From the NCBI GenBank assembly GCA_029055345.1, contig JAIDDJ010000015.1, positions 1 through 45,493 of the forward strand: 45,493 nucleotides of DNA, given 5' to 3'. A model generated the notes under the pieces. The model had not been told where the DNA came from, did no database searches, and saw only the letters and a program-made list of their open reading frames with translations. Below, one piece after another: positions 7,900 through 17,094 of this stretch. Origin of the DNA: Muribaculaceae bacterium (lineage in GTDB: Bacteria; Bacteroidota; Bacteroidia; Bacteroidales; Muribaculaceae). Both the position numbers and the translations under genes were made by a program. The stretch's first letter is position 1. Every line of letters starts with the position of its first letter.

Positions 7900-9123
7900 A
7901 TGAAGAAATTACTGGCTTTGGCCCTAATCGCATGCCCGTCGATTGCCGGCGCCACTTATTATCAGGCCCCGGCTGCCGACCCTGAAATTATCGTCCCCGA
8001 CTCTACGGGATTCAAGTTCACTGATGTTAAAATCAATAAGACCGGCTCGGTAAAAGACCAGAACAAGTCCGGAACTTGCTGGGCCTTCTCAGGCGTTTCT
8101 ACGCTCGAGGACAATGTCCTCCGAAAAGGTGGTCCGGAGCTCGATATCTCGGAAATGTTCATCGTCCGTAATGCTTATATCGACAAGGCTCGTAAGTTCA
8201 TGCGAATGAACGGCACCATCAATTTCGCTCAGGGTGGCTCCTGGGGTGACGTCCTTAATATGATTTCTCTTTATGGCGCTATGCCCGAAGAAGCTTACCC
8301 GGGTCTTAATTATGGCGAGGAAAAACACTCTCACTATGAAATGGCCGAAGCTCTCGAAGCTTATCTCCGCGCCGTCATGGCTCGCGGTCAGAAAAATAAA
8401 AAACTTTCCGACGCTTGGCTCCCGGGTTACATCGGTATCCTGGATGCATATCTCGGTAAAGTCCCCGAATCTTTCCAATTCAACGGAAAGACCTACACCC
8501 CGCTGCAATGGGCTAAGGAAATGGGCCTCGAACCCGAAAATTTCGTCAATATCACAAGTTATACTCACCATCCTTTCTACGAGAATTTCGCTCTCGAAAT
8601 CCCCGATAACTGGGAATGGACCGAAAGCCGGAATGTCCCTATGGAGGAAATGCAGCGCATCGTGGACAACGCTCTCGATAAGGGCTGGACTGTAATGTGG
8701 GCTGCCGATGTCTCGGAAGGCGGGTTCAAATGGAACAAGGGATACGCCCTTCTCCCTGATGACAAGGACCTAAAGGATATGACCGACACCGAACTCAGCC
8801 GCTGGGTCAAACTTTCCGATAAGGACCGCGAAAAATCAAAGTTCGACATTAAGGGCCCGATCAAGGAAAAGGAAGTCTCTCAGGAGTCGCGCCAGAAAAC
8901 TTTCGATAATTATGAGACCACCGACGACCATGGTATGGTGATTGTCGGAACCGCTACCGATCAGGAAGGTAACCGATATTACAAGGTGAAAAACTCCTGG
9001 GATACCAATCAGCTTTATGATGGCTATCTCTATGTCTCTATGCCTTTCTTCCTCGAAAAGACTCTTGGCGTAGGCGTCCATAATGATGCTATCCCGGCCG
9101 ATATCAAGAAAAAATTCAAATAA
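7900..9123 (+). CDS. Secreted papain-like C1 peptidase (aminopeptidase C/bleomycin hydrolase type)
   Basis: 407 aa with a signal peptide (MKKLLALALIACPSIAGA). The catalytic set of family C1 is present: Gln54 and Cys60 in DQNKSGTCWAFSG, His344 in DDHGMVIVG, and Asn365 in KNSWD. The spacing between Cys and His (about 284 residues) and the insertions match the bleomycin hydrolase branch rather than plain papain. It is predicted to act as a periplasmic or outer-membrane exopeptidase on peptides. It has its own strong promoter. Two glycosyltransferase genes follow, the first 16 bases after its stop, so they probably share the transcript. Confidence 0.92.
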   Translation: MKKLLALALIACPSIAGATYYQAPAADPEIIVPDSTGFKFTDVKINKTGSVKDQNKSGTCWAFSGVSTLEDNVLRKGGPELDISEMFIVRNAYIDKARKFMRMNGTINFAQGGSWGDVLNMISLYGAMPEEAYPGLNYGEEKHSHYEMAEALEAYLRAVMARGQKNKKLSDAWLPGYIGILDAYLGKVPESFQFNGKTYTPLQWAKEMGLEPENFVNITSYTHHPFYENFALEIPDNWEWTESRNVPMEEMQRIVDNALDKGWTVMWAADVSEGGFKWNKGYALLPDDKDLKDMTDTELSRWVKLSDKDREKSKFDIKGPIKEKEVSQESRQKTFDNYETTDDHGMVIVGTATDQEGNRYYKVKNSWDTNQLYDGYLYVSMPFFLEKTLGVGVHNDAIPADIKKKFK

Positions 9124-9139
9124 TTCCCTGATATTTAGA

Positions 9140-10150
9140 ATGGAGCAGGCTCCTAAGGCTCCCAAAATCTCTGTTATTGTTGTGGCCTTCAATCAGGAGG
9201 CCACGATAGGGCGCACTCTCGACAGCATTATCAGCCAGAATTTCGATGATGATGTGGAAATCATTATCGGCGATGATGCCTCGACTGACCGCACTGAGCA
9301 GATTTGCCGCAGCTTCGTGAGCCGCTACCCCGATAGAATAGTATATCTGCGACGCCCCGTCAACATGGGCGTCGTGGATAATTATTTTGACTGTTTGCGC
9401 CGCGCCCGCGGTGAATATCTGGCTGACTGCGCCGCCGATGACTATTGGCCCGACCCGGAGAAACTTCGCCGTCAGGCCGATTTCCTGGATGCAAATCCGG
9501 AGTGCAGCATCGTCCTGACCGACTGGCTTTCCCGCGACAATGAGTCCGGGAAGCTTTTCCGCACTCCCGATAACCCTCCCATCGAAAAAGAACTCCGATT
9601 CAGCCCCGGAAGTCTGCTCCCGGCTATTATTGCCGGCAAATCGCACCTCCACCTTTGCTCCGCTCTTTACCGGAGGGAGATAATCGCCGCCGACATTGAC
9701 CGAAATCCGGATATATTCACCGACCCGCTATATTCTTGCGAGGACCAGCAGATTCTCCTCTCCCTCGCCCGAGCCGGGGTGGTGGCAATTCTCCCTCAGG
9801 TATCCCTACATTATTCGGTAGGTCATGGTTCGGTTTCTCACCCTGAAGACGCAGCCCGAAAATTCGATTATTCTTTCCGGGCTTTGCGTCAGGCGCTCAG
9901 GCTCGCCCGGTTTTTCGATGTCGATGACCCTATGGTGCATCGCATGGAGCGCCGCATGGTAGACCATCTCGCTGCAATGGCCCTCAGAGCCGGTCCGCAA
10001 GCTCTTCCGGACCCTCAGAAAGTCAGACCCCGAAGGCTCCTTAGATTCATTCGCAGGTCTGCCCTCCCGGTCCCCTTGAAAGCCCGCTGCTATTTGGCAA
10101 TTATGAAATTTCCGTTTATCTGGAATCTGGTCAACCGCTTCAGAAAATGA
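9140..10150 (+). CDS. Glycosyltransferase family 2
   Basis: 336 aa. The ATG at 9140 gives a start typical of GT-A enzymes: KISVIVVAFNQEATIGRTL at residues 9-27, nucleotide-binding IIIGDDASTDRT near 42-53, and the DxD-like ADCAADDYW near 93-101. The C-terminal third is alpha-helical and basic, with no obvious membrane helix. It should transfer a sugar from a nucleotide donor to a lipid-linked or surface glycan. It starts 16 bases after the peptidase gene and overlaps the next glycosyltransferase by four bases (ATGA), indicating translational coupling. Confidence 0.88.
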   Translation: MEQAPKAPKISVIVVAFNQEATIGRTLDSIISQNFDDDVEIIIGDDASTDRTEQICRSFVSRYPDRIVYLRRPVNMGVVDNYFDCLRRARGEYLADCAADDYWPDPEKLRRQADFLDANPECSIVLTDWLSRDNESGKLFRTPDNPPIEKELRFSPGSLLPAIIAGKSHLHLCSALYRREIIAADIDRNPDIFTDPLYSCEDQQILLSLARAGVVAILPQVSLHYSVGHGSVSHPEDAARKFDYSFRALRQALRLARFFDVDDPMVHRMERRMVDHLAAMALRAGPQALPDPQKVRPRRLLRFIRRSALPVPLKARCYLAIMKFPFIWNLVNRFRK

Positions 10151-11439
10151 CCCCGAAGAAACTCCTTTACGTCACGCTCGCTTATCCCGCTGACCTTTAT
10201 TCTGAAAAAGTCTTTGTTGACTCGGAAATTCCCGCTCTGCTGCAGGAATTCAATCAGATTGTACTCCTCCCCACCGACCCGTTTCCCCGCCATGCCGACT
10301 ACGAAAAAATGCTCCCGGAAGGCGTTTCTTCCGACTGGTCGCTGGCCGATGATAAAATATATTCTTCTAAACTCCTGAGGACTTTTTATATTTTCCATCC
10401 CGCTGTTATCAGGGCTATATTCGATATGCGCCGCGAAGCCCGCACACCGCGACAATGGCTCAAAGGTTTTTTCCAGGCTGTCAATATGGTGCGCGCCTCG
10501 CAAATAGTCCGCCGCGTGGCGCGTGCTCATGATATGTCGCCTGCCGATACGGTCCTTTACAGCATGTGGTTTGCCGACCCGGCTTCCGGACTCGCACGGC
10601 TTGCAATGACTGATGGTTGGAAAATGGCTACCCGAGCCCATACCTCCGACCTCTATGACGACAGGATGCTTTTCCGCTCGAAAAAACTTCGCTCCCGCCT
10701 TCTCCGCTTCGTGAGCAATGTATTCGCCATCTCTGAAAAGGGTGCCAGATACATGAAATCCAGATATCCGGAGGCCGCTGAACGCATCATCCACCACCCG
10801 CTCGGTGCCCGCCGCTCCGGACCTCCAGATTCCCCTACACAGACTTCGGCTGATGGCCCGATCTCTTTCGTCACTACCGCGCGCCTTGACCCCGTAAAGT
10901 CACTCCCGCTTATCCTTGATACGCTTGTTGAAGTAGCCCGCCGAACCCCCGACCGCAATATTATCTGGACTCTTATCGGAGATGGACCTTGCCTTGATCA
11001 GCTCGTAAAGCAGTCCGAAAACATCCATCTCCCAAATTTCTCGGTTGACTTCAAAGGCGCCTTGCCAAACGACCGCATACAGCAGCTTTACGCCTCCGCT
11101 CGCCCCGACTGGTTTATCATGATGAGCCGTTCAGAAGGCCTCCCGATCAGTATGGGAGAAGCCATGGCACACGCCATCCCCGTTATCACTACTGATGTCG
11201 GCGATGTTGCAGAACTTGTCGGTGATGACTGCGCCATTCTGCTCCCCGCACCCTATGACGCTGACGGAAACAGGACGCTTTCCCCCGCTCAATACGCCGA
11301 TATAATAACTCAAATGGTTACCGACGCCCCTCTACGCCAAGCTATGGCAACAGCCGCCACCAACCGATGGGCCACCACTTTCGACGCCACCCGCCTCGCC
11401 CAGGCAACCGCCCGCCACCTCTCCACCCTCCTCCAATAA
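10147..11439 (+). CDS. Glycosyltransferase family 4 (GT-B)
   Basis: 430 aa. The start codon overlaps the stop of the preceding gene (ATGA at 10147). The N-terminal Rossmann half contains a short hydrophobic start (KKLLYVTLAYPAD). The C-terminal half has the GT4 donor-site motifs: FVTTARLDPVKSLPLIL (about 238-254), WTLIGDGPCLDQL (about 276) and SEGLPISMGEAMAHAIPVI (about 328), which contains the E-x7-E motif. It probably acts in lipopolysaccharide or capsular glycan synthesis together with the GT2 partner. Confidence 0.9.
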   Translation: MTPKKLLYVTLAYPADLYSEKVFVDSEIPALLQEFNQIVLLPTDPFPRHADYEKMLPEGVSSDWSLADDKIYSSKLLRTFYIFHPAVIRAIFDMRREARTPRQWLKGFFQAVNMVRASQIVRRVARAHDMSPADTVLYSMWFADPASGLARLAMTDGWKMATRAHTSDLYDDRMLFRSKKLRSRLLRFVSNVFAISEKGARYMKSRYPEAAERIIHHPLGARRSGPPDSPTQTSADGPISFVTTARLDPVKSLPLILDTLVEVARRTPDRNIIWTLIGDGPCLDQLVKQSENIHLPNFSVDFKGALPNDRIQQLYASARPDWFIMMSRSEGLPISMGEAMAHAIPVITTDVGDVAELVGDDCAILLPAPYDADGNRTLSPAQYADIITQMVTDAPLRQAMATAATNRWATTFDATRLAQATARHLSTLLQ

Positions 11440-11493
11440 CCACACCCCAATCCTCCCAAATCTCCCAATCCTCCCAACCAGATAAAATAATTT

Positions 11494-11528
11494 GAGGCCG
11501 GATTCATCGTTCTGATGATTCCGACCTC
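11494..11528 (-). terminator. Terminator-like hairpin after tRNA-Glu
   Basis: A 15-bp stem with two mismatches (11494-11508 and 11514-11528) and a GTTCT loop. Read on the minus strand it is followed by AAATTATTTT, so it probably ends the tRNA-Glu/rpsT transcript. There is no T-run on the plus side. Confidence 0.55.
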
Positions 11529-11549
11529 GGGGATAGGATGGATTGGGGG

Positions 11550-11621
11550 TAGCCCATAGCAGAATCGAACTGCTCTTTCAAGAATGAAAATCTTGCGTCC
11601 TAACCGATAGACGAATGGGCC
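11550..11621 (-). tRNA. tRNA-Glu (UUC), downstream copy
   Basis: A 72-nt cloverleaf: the acceptor stem GGCCCAT pairs with ATGGGCT (G-U at the first pair), the anticodon stem is CAAGA/TCTTG with loop TTTTCAT giving anticodon TTC, and the T-arm contains GTTCGATTC. CCA is not encoded. It is identical to the copy at 11928-11999. Confidence 0.95.
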
Positions 11622-11637
11622 GCTCTATCTATACCGA

Positions 11638-11892
11638 TCAGCCAAGCTTATTGATGTGCTTCGCAAGACCGCTGCACAGATTTGCTGCTTTGTTCTTCGA
11701 AATGATGTTCTTGCGACCAAGACGCTGCAGCATCGAACTTACTTTATTATAAGCTGCTTCTGCCTCGGCCTTGTCTGTCATCTTGCGTACACGACGCACT
11801 GCATTTCTCGCTGTCTTTGCCCAGTAACGGTTCTCAAGCCTGCGCTTCTCCGACTGGCGAATTCTTTTTAATGACGATTTATGATTTGCCAT
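11638..11892 (-). CDS. rpsT: 30S ribosomal protein S20
   Basis: 84 aa, basic and helical, beginning [18 protein letters not shown] and containing [18 protein letters not shown] at the C-terminus, both diagnostic of S20. S20 binds 16S rRNA early in 30S assembly. The gene is flanked on both sides by identical tRNA-Glu genes in the same orientation with 16 and 35 bases of spacing, and is almost certainly cotranscribed with them from the promoter at 12042-12073. Confidence 0.97.
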   Translation of the reverse strand: MANHKSSLKRIRQSEKRRLENRYWAKTARNAVRRVRKMTDKAEAEAAYNKVSSMLQRLGRKNIISKNKAANLCSGLAKHINKLG

Positions 11893-11927
11893 CTTTAAAA
11901 ATTTCTTTTTTTCGATTTATTGTGTGG

Positions 11928-11999
11928 TAGCCCATAGCAGAATCGAACTGCTCTTTCAAGAATGAAAATCTTGCGTCCTAACCGATAGACGAATGGGCC
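11928..11999 (-). tRNA. tRNA-Glu (UUC), upstream copy
   Basis: 72 nt, same sequence as 11550-11621, anticodon TTC, no encoded CCA. It is the first gene of the tRNA-Glu, rpsT, tRNA-Glu unit; its 5' end lies about 36 nt from the predicted transcription start. Confidence 0.95.
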
Positions 12000-12041
12000 T
12001 CCTAATCTTGCGCGAGCTATCCCCAACGCAATTTGCGTCTG

Positions 12042-12073
12042 CAAAATTAGTAATTTTTTTCTTCTGCTCCAAA
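12042..12073 (-). promoter_or_regulatory. Promoter of the tRNA-Glu/rpsT unit
   Basis: On the minus strand TTTG (12073-12070), a 20-nt spacer and TAATTTTG (12049-12042): an exact Bacteroidota promoter, placed just upstream of the first tRNA. Confidence 0.85.
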
Positions 12074-12088
12074 TGATTTCGTATTTTT

Positions 12089-12119
12089 CTTGATTTTTGA
12101 GCTTTTATTTGTAATTTTG
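12089..12119 (+). promoter_or_regulatory. Promoter of the Wzi-like gene
   Basis: TAATTTTG (12112-12119) with CTTG (12089-12092) 19 nt upstream, one mismatch from TTTG. The ATG is at 12161. It overlaps the upstream flank of the divergent tRNA promoter. Confidence 0.65.
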
Positions 12120-12160
12120 TACCCAATTATTACTCTTTTTTCACCTTTTTTAGATTTTTT

Positions 12161-13645
12161 ATGAGTTTACGACCCTTACGTGGCTTTCTAATTGCTGCCG
12201 CTTGCGCTTGCTCTTTGTTCGCTTTTCCATTCGAATGGAAGGATTCTATTGAGTATCGTGCGCAAGTCGGCACAACGCTCTCGGCCGGCGACCATACTCC
12301 ATTCTGGCTTGACGCTAACAGATTCGGTTTCTCGAGCCTCGAACGTAACAACCTTTGGCTGCGTGCCGGACTTTTCAAATATATGGATGAAAAACCCCGG
12401 TTCTCTTGGGGCGCCGGTATCGACCTCGGTGTCGGTTACCGCATGCAATCCGTCTTTATACCCCAGCAACTTTATGCCGAAGTCCGTTACAGATGCCTCG
12501 ACGCAATGATTGGCGCTAAGGAATTTTCCGACGGTTTCCTCCCCCACGGTTTGTCTTCGGGTGCCCTTACTGAAGGATGGAATGCTCACCCTATTCCACA
12601 ACTCAGAATCGGTATTTTTGATTATGCTGATGTGTGGGGATGTAAGGAGATGTTCGCAATCAAGGGCCATATCGCATATGGTATGTTCGACGACAACTGG
12701 TGGCTCGACCGTTGGGCCAACCCCCAATTTGAATATTCGAAAAATACTCTCTATTGCTCCCGCGCTATTTATTTCCGTGGCGGTAATGTCGAAAAATTCC
12801 CCCTCGAAGGTGAACTCGGACTCCTTATGGACACGGAGTTCGGTGGCAAAACTTGGATCCCCGACAAAAATGGTGGCGGCCACTGGGAAAAACACCCCAC
12901 TTACCTGAAAGCCTGGGCTAAGGCCATGATTCCGATGGCCGGCGGTTCTGACACTAATGTCGGTGAACAGACTAACGTCGAAGGAAATTACCTCGGTAAC
13001 TGGAGCTTCTCACTAAAATGGCAGGATCCTCGCGGCTGGATGGTGCGACTTTATTACCAGCATTTCTTCGAGGACCATTCAATGCTCTTCTTCGACTATC
13101 CCTGGATCGACGGTATGTATGGAGTGCAGGGGAAACTGCCGCAAAATCCTTTCGTTTCTGATATCGTCTACGAATTTCTGTATATGAAGGATCAGGCCGG
13201 ATCCGTCTATTGGGACCACACGCCGGTTATCGATTATCAGATTTCTGCCAAAGACTCATATTATAATCATTATATATACAACGGCTGGCAGAACTGGGGA
13301 CAGGCAATGGGAAATCCGCTTTTCATTTCCCCTATTTACAATGCCAACCATCAGATGAGATTCTCTTCAAATCGATTCTACGCCCACCACTTCGCATTCA
13401 AAGGAAATCCTTCTCCTCAGATCGACTACCGCCTACTGCTCACTTACACCAAGAGCTGGGGCACATATACCAACCCTTTCCCCGACCCGCGTGAAAACTT
13501 CAGCTGGCTCGCGGAAGTCAATTATCACCCCGCCTCTCTCCCTGGTTGGAACGCCTCCCTTGCGCTCGCTATGGACCATGGCTCGCTGATCGGAAAATCT
13601 TTCGGCGTAATGCTCTCAATCTCTAAATCCGGATGGATAAAATAA
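12161..13645 (+). CDS. Capsule assembly Wzi family outer-membrane protein
   Basis: 494 aa. A signal peptide (about residues 1-22) is followed by a beta-barrel rich in Trp, Tyr and Phe with alternating hydrophobicity. The segment YRAQVGTTLSAGDHTPFWLD near residue 32 and ANRFG just after it match the Bacteroidota Wzi family start. Wzi-type proteins are outer-membrane barrels involved in capsule attachment or export. Length is as expected for Bacteroidota members. It is transcribed divergently from rpsT, and the small lipoprotein and phosphatase genes follow on the same strand after a short repeat. Confidence 0.85.
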   Translation: MSLRPLRGFLIAAACACSLFAFPFEWKDSIEYRAQVGTTLSAGDHTPFWLDANRFGFSSLERNNLWLRAGLFKYMDEKPRFSWGAGIDLGVGYRMQSVFIPQQLYAEVRYRCLDAMIGAKEFSDGFLPHGLSSGALTEGWNAHPIPQLRIGIFDYADVWGCKEMFAIKGHIAYGMFDDNWWLDRWANPQFEYSKNTLYCSRAIYFRGGNVEKFPLEGELGLLMDTEFGGKTWIPDKNGGGHWEKHPTYLKAWAKAMIPMAGGSDTNVGEQTNVEGNYLGNWSFSLKWQDPRGWMVRLYYQHFFEDHSMLFFDYPWIDGMYGVQGKLPQNPFVSDIVYEFLYMKDQAGSVYWDHTPVIDYQISAKDSYYNHYIYNGWQNWGQAMGNPLFISPIYNANHQMRFSSNRFYAHHFAFKGNPSPQIDYRLLLTYTKSWGTYTNPFPDPRENFSWLAEVNYHPASLPGWNASLALAMDHGSLIGKSFGVMLSISKSGWIK

Positions 13646-13700
13646 CAATAAGGCCCTTATCCATCACCATCCGTCACCGTGCCTGTGCCCGGACACTACA

Positions 13701-13736
13701 CCGCGGAGCATGTGCCCCGAGCGTACCGAGGAGGTC
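13701..13736 (+). repeat. Short intergenic repeat, copy 1
   Basis: Contains CCGCGGAGCATGTGCCCCGA followed by GCGTACCGAGGAGG. Same family as 15502, 18261 and 24612. It lies between the Wzi-like and lipoprotein genes. Confidence 0.7.
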
Positions 13737-13761
13737 CATTTAAATCTCTTTATCCCAAATT

Positions 13762-14202
13762 ATGAATATGAAAATTTCCCCTTTTAATAAATTTTTAATC
13801 TGCGCGTGCATCCCTCTGCTCGCCCTTTTATCATTCTCTTGCCGTCGAGCCACCGACAACGGTAAAATCGATGGCTTCTGGCAGATTCGTGAAATTCAAT
13901 ATGATGACGGGAAGGTGGTCAACCCCGAATACCGGATGATTGCTGTTCAGCTCGAACTCCTCCAGCTCGACTATTTCAATAACTCTATCACCGGAGTACT
14001 CGATTACCATAAAGGCGATTCGGAAATTGGCGTCGATTTCCGTTACAATCCTTCTGATGCCGACCTGTATCTCTACGGCTTCGCTCCTGACCCGGAATTG
14101 TCTGTCAACTCTAAATACTGCCGCCTCAAAATTGAAGTCCTCGACTCCAAAAGCCTCGTCCTCCGTTCTCCGATTGCACTTATAACTTGTAGAAGATACT
14201 GA
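13762..14202 (+). CDS. Small lipoprotein, lipocalin-like
   Basis: 146 aa. Signal peptide with lipobox ending at Cys27 (LLSFSC). The rest reads as a small beta-barrel: GFWQIREIQYDDGKVVNP near 38-55 resembles the start of Bacteroidota lipocalin-like lipoproteins (W in strand A, repeated strands, C-terminal LVLRSP). Function unknown. An alternative start lies two codons later. The phosphatase gene begins 23 bases after its stop, suggesting one transcript. Confidence 0.65.
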   Translation: MNMKISPFNKFLICACIPLLALLSFSCRRATDNGKIDGFWQIREIQYDDGKVVNPEYRMIAVQLELLQLDYFNNSITGVLDYHKGDSEIGVDFRYNPSDADLYLYGFAPDPELSVNSKYCRLKIEVLDSKSLVLRSPIALITCRRY

Positions 14203-14225
14203 TTATAACCCAACCTCTTTAAATT

Positions 14226-15485
14226 ATGAAAAAGATTCTCTCCTTTGCGTGGGTAGCGTGCATTGCTGTTGCATCGCTCTTTGCAGCCCCGGCTGATTTC
14301 CATCCTCTCCCTCCGGATCTTGATGGCTCTATGATGCCTATCGATTTCTCTCTCTGCGATTCGCCGGTTATCCCCGACTCTCTATCCCCGGTGTTCGCCG
14401 CTTACGTTTCCAGACATGGCGCCCGTTACTTGTCGAGCCCTGCGAAAGTCGAGATTCTAAATTCTGCTCTCACTGACGCTGATAAAATCAGCTCTCTTTC
14501 CGATACCGGACGTGACTTCCTATCTCTTATCCGGGAAGTGATCGCCACCAACGAGGGCAAATGGGGCGAACTCTCTCCTATCGGAATATCCGAGCAGAAG
14601 ACTATGGGAGCGCACCTGGCATCTGTTTTCCCTGCTCTGACCGGAAAAGCAAAAACTCATTCCGTATCTTCTTACGTGCCTCGATGCGTGATGACTATGT
14701 ATGAATTCAATGCCGAACTGAATCGATGCAGCAAAGGTCTGGAGGCAGCCACTGATGAAGGTCGCCAGTTCAACCCCTGGTTACGCTGCTTCTCCGCCGA
14801 TACCGCTTACTCCTATTATAGGAAAGATGGCGATTGGAAGCATGTTTACAATGACTTCGTTCGCCGTTACGTCCCCATAGCGCCGGCCCGGCGGCTATTC
14901 GCCCATACGAACCTTGATGATAACGCTCTCCGTCACCTCACTATGGAGATGTATCAGGTGCTGAAAGCCAACAGAGTCGCCGGACTCCCAGCCCCGACTA
15001 CTCAATGGATGTCGGTCGATGAATATCGTCTCTGCTGGAAAGCCGACAACCTGAACCATTATCTCCGAAACAACATTACCCCGCTTTCTTCGCTTGCCGG
15101 GCAGGCCTCCTCGCCCCTCGCCCTTGAATTGATACGGGCCATCGATGCTGCTGTTGCCACTAATTGTCCTGACACTGTATTGGAGGGCTATTTCGGACAC
15201 GCTGAAACCCTCCTGCCTCTGTTCTCATTACTGAGAATCCCCGGCTGCTTCGCTCTCCCTCTCGATTACGATGACCTCGACAAAACTTGGAGAGTGCAAG
15301 ATATTACACCCCTCGGCGCAAATCTGCTGATATTGACATGCAAATCACCTTCCGGCGAAATATACATCTCTTTGCAGCTTAACGGCCATAACATAGCTCC
15401 ATGGCCCGATGCTCCCCAACCGGTTAAATGGTCTGAGCTCCGCGATTATTGGCTCCATCTAATAAATTCCTATTCCCGCCCTTAA
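14226..15485 (+). CDS. Histidine-type phosphatase, MINPP/phytase-like
   Basis: 419 aa with a signal peptide (cleavage near FAAPADF). The catalytic motif of branch-2 histidine phosphatases is present, YVSRHGARY (Arg63-His64-Gly65-Ala66-Arg67), together with the distal proton donor HAE at 325-327 (GYFGHAETLLPL). The HAE tripeptide points to multiple inositol-polyphosphate phosphatase rather than HD-type phytases. It should be periplasmic or surface-exposed and release phosphate from inositol phosphates. The gene converges on the flippase gene, with a short repeat between them. Confidence 0.85.
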   Translation: MKKILSFAWVACIAVASLFAAPADFHPLPPDLDGSMMPIDFSLCDSPVIPDSLSPVFAAYVSRHGARYLSSPAKVEILNSALTDADKISSLSDTGRDFLSLIREVIATNEGKWGELSPIGISEQKTMGAHLASVFPALTGKAKTHSVSSYVPRCVMTMYEFNAELNRCSKGLEAATDEGRQFNPWLRCFSADTAYSYYRKDGDWKHVYNDFVRRYVPIAPARRLFAHTNLDDNALRHLTMEMYQVLKANRVAGLPAPTTQWMSVDEYRLCWKADNLNHYLRNNITPLSSLAGQASSPLALELIRAIDAAVATNCPDTVLEGYFGHAETLLPLFSLLRIPGCFALPLDYDDLDKTWRVQDITPLGANLLILTCKSPSGEIYISLQLNGHNIAPWPDAPQPVKWSELRDYWLHLINSYSRP

Positions 15486-15501
15486 AGCGCCAGCCCTTAG
15501 T

Positions 15502-15535
15502 GCGCGGAGCCTGTGCCCCGACCAAAGGGAGGGGA
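15502..15535 (+). repeat. Short intergenic repeat, copy 2
   Basis: GCGCGGAGCCTGTGCCCCGA followed by CCAAAGGGAGG. It fills the space between two convergent genes and touches the flippase stop codon. Confidence 0.7.
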
Positions 15536-17056
15536 TTACCGCCCCCATATTTTCCTAATTAACCCCGAAACAACCGGCACATCCTCAAGAGCGCACACAA
15601 CCCCTATATACCCCACAAGCAGCAATATCCTTACGGCATAAACACCCCAAATTGGCAGAAACCCCTCGACCCAGGCTCCGGCTCCATACAATATCCCGGC
15701 AAACACCGTATACCCCAGCAGCCTTCCTGTCTGATAAGGCAGAGGATAATAATGACGCCCCACGAAATATGATATGAGCATCACTAAAAAATATGCTCCA
15801 AGTGCTGCCCATGCCGAACCGAGATATCCGTCAGGTATCCCTATCAGCGGCACCAACCATACGTTCAGACCAAGCATCACGGCAAAACATATCAGTGACA
15901 GATACATGCCCCACTCAGTCCTGTCCGTTAACTTATACCATAACGACAGATTGAAGAATATTCCGAAACATAGCTCCGCTGCCATCATTATCGGCACAAC
16001 CCTAAGTCCGGCCCAATAGGCGGGTGCCACGAAATGTTTCAGTATAGGCAGAAAATACATCACCCCCAAGAAGATAAGGAGCCCGAAGATAACGAAAAAT
16101 TTCATCGCATCGCAATATGCCTGCTTCTTCGTCTCACCATCTCCCTTAGCCTGGGCGAAGATGAAAGGCTCATACGCATAGCGGAAGGCCTGGGTGAACA
16201 TTACCATTACTATCGCTATCTTGATGTTAGCCCCGTAGATTCCGACCATCGAACGCGCCTCTTCCTCATGGCCGCTGAATAAATAGGGAAGAAGCATCTG
16301 ACCCATGTTCTGCGATAACACCCCGGCTACGCCAAGAATAAGCAACGGCCAGCTGTACCTCAGCATTTTCCGCAACAACCCTCCGTCAAACAGATATTTC
16401 CGCCCGGTAAGTTCCGGAAGCAGATTCAATAATATCAGTATCGTTGATATGATGTTAGCCACAAAAATCCAGCCGATGCCGAAACCTTCGCCCCCCATTG
16501 GCTCATAGAACCAGCTGACCGTCCACGGAGCTACTCGCATAAGCCACGGACATCCCAATAAAAACAACAGGTTAAGCCCGATATTCAACCCTACGTTTAG
16601 AAGCTTGATACCGGCGAATCGGAATGCCTTTTTCTTATACCGCAGATATGCGAACGGAAGATTGGTAAATGCATCGATAGCTACCGTTACGCCCAATAGC
16701 CATACATATGTCTTGTGCCCCGGAAGTAGCAATGCCCCCGATATCGGCCCGATAAAGACTGTCAGCAACAACATGAACAGCACCGATGTTGTCCCCACGG
16801 ATATCAGCGAGGTAGTGTAAACCCGCTCCGGATTCTCTTCTTTATTCGCGAACCGAAAAAATCCGGTCTCCATCCCGTAGTTCAATATCACCAACGCTAC
16901 AGCCGTAAAGCTATAAAGATAGCTGACGATACCATATTCCTGCGTTGGGAATAAATAGACGTAGAGCGGCACCAGACACCAGTTCAAAAACCTTCCGATG
17001 ATGCTGCTCAGACCATATACGGCCGTATCTTTCGCAAGCGACTTTATTCCTGCCAT
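15536..17056 (-). CDS. Polysaccharide flippase (Wzx/MATE-like)
   Basis: 506 aa, hydrophobic throughout with 12-14 predicted membrane helices. The N-terminus (LAKDTAVYGLSSIIGRFLNW, residues 6-25) is the classic start of O-antigen/polysaccharide translocases of the MVF superfamily. It should flip lipid-linked oligosaccharide units across the inner membrane. It follows ruvB by 38 bases on the same strand and is probably cotranscribed with it. Other glycan genes in the window (GT2, GT4, TupA-like) are on the opposite strand and not adjacent. Confidence 0.9.
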   Translation of the reverse strand: MAGIKSLAKDTAVYGLSSIIGRFLNWCLVPLYVYLFPTQEYGIVSYLYSFTAVALVILNYGMETGFFRFANKEENPERVYTTSLISVGTTSVLFMLLLTVFIGPISGALLLPGHKTYVWLLGVTVAIDAFTNLPFAYLRYKKKAFRFAGIKLLNVGLNIGLNLLFLLGCPWLMRVAPWTVSWFYEPMGGEGFGIGWIFVANIISTILILLNLLPELTGRKYLFDGGLLRKMLRYSWPLLILGVAGVLSQNMGQMLLPYLFSGHEEEARSMVGIYGANIKIAIVMVMFTQAFRYAYEPFIFAQAKGDGETKKQAYCDAMKFFVIFGLLIFLGVMYFLPILKHFVAPAYWAGLRVVPIMMAAELCFGIFFNLSLWYKLTDRTEWGMYLSLICFAVMLGLNVWLVPLIGIPDGYLGSAWAALGAYFLVMLISYFVGRHYYPLPYQTGRLLGYTVFAGILYGAGAWVEGFLPIWGVYAVRILLLVGYIGVVCALEDVPVVSGLIRKIWGR

Positions 17057-17094
17057 TCGAATCTACCTTTACTTTTCCTTTTGATTCGCCCCCT

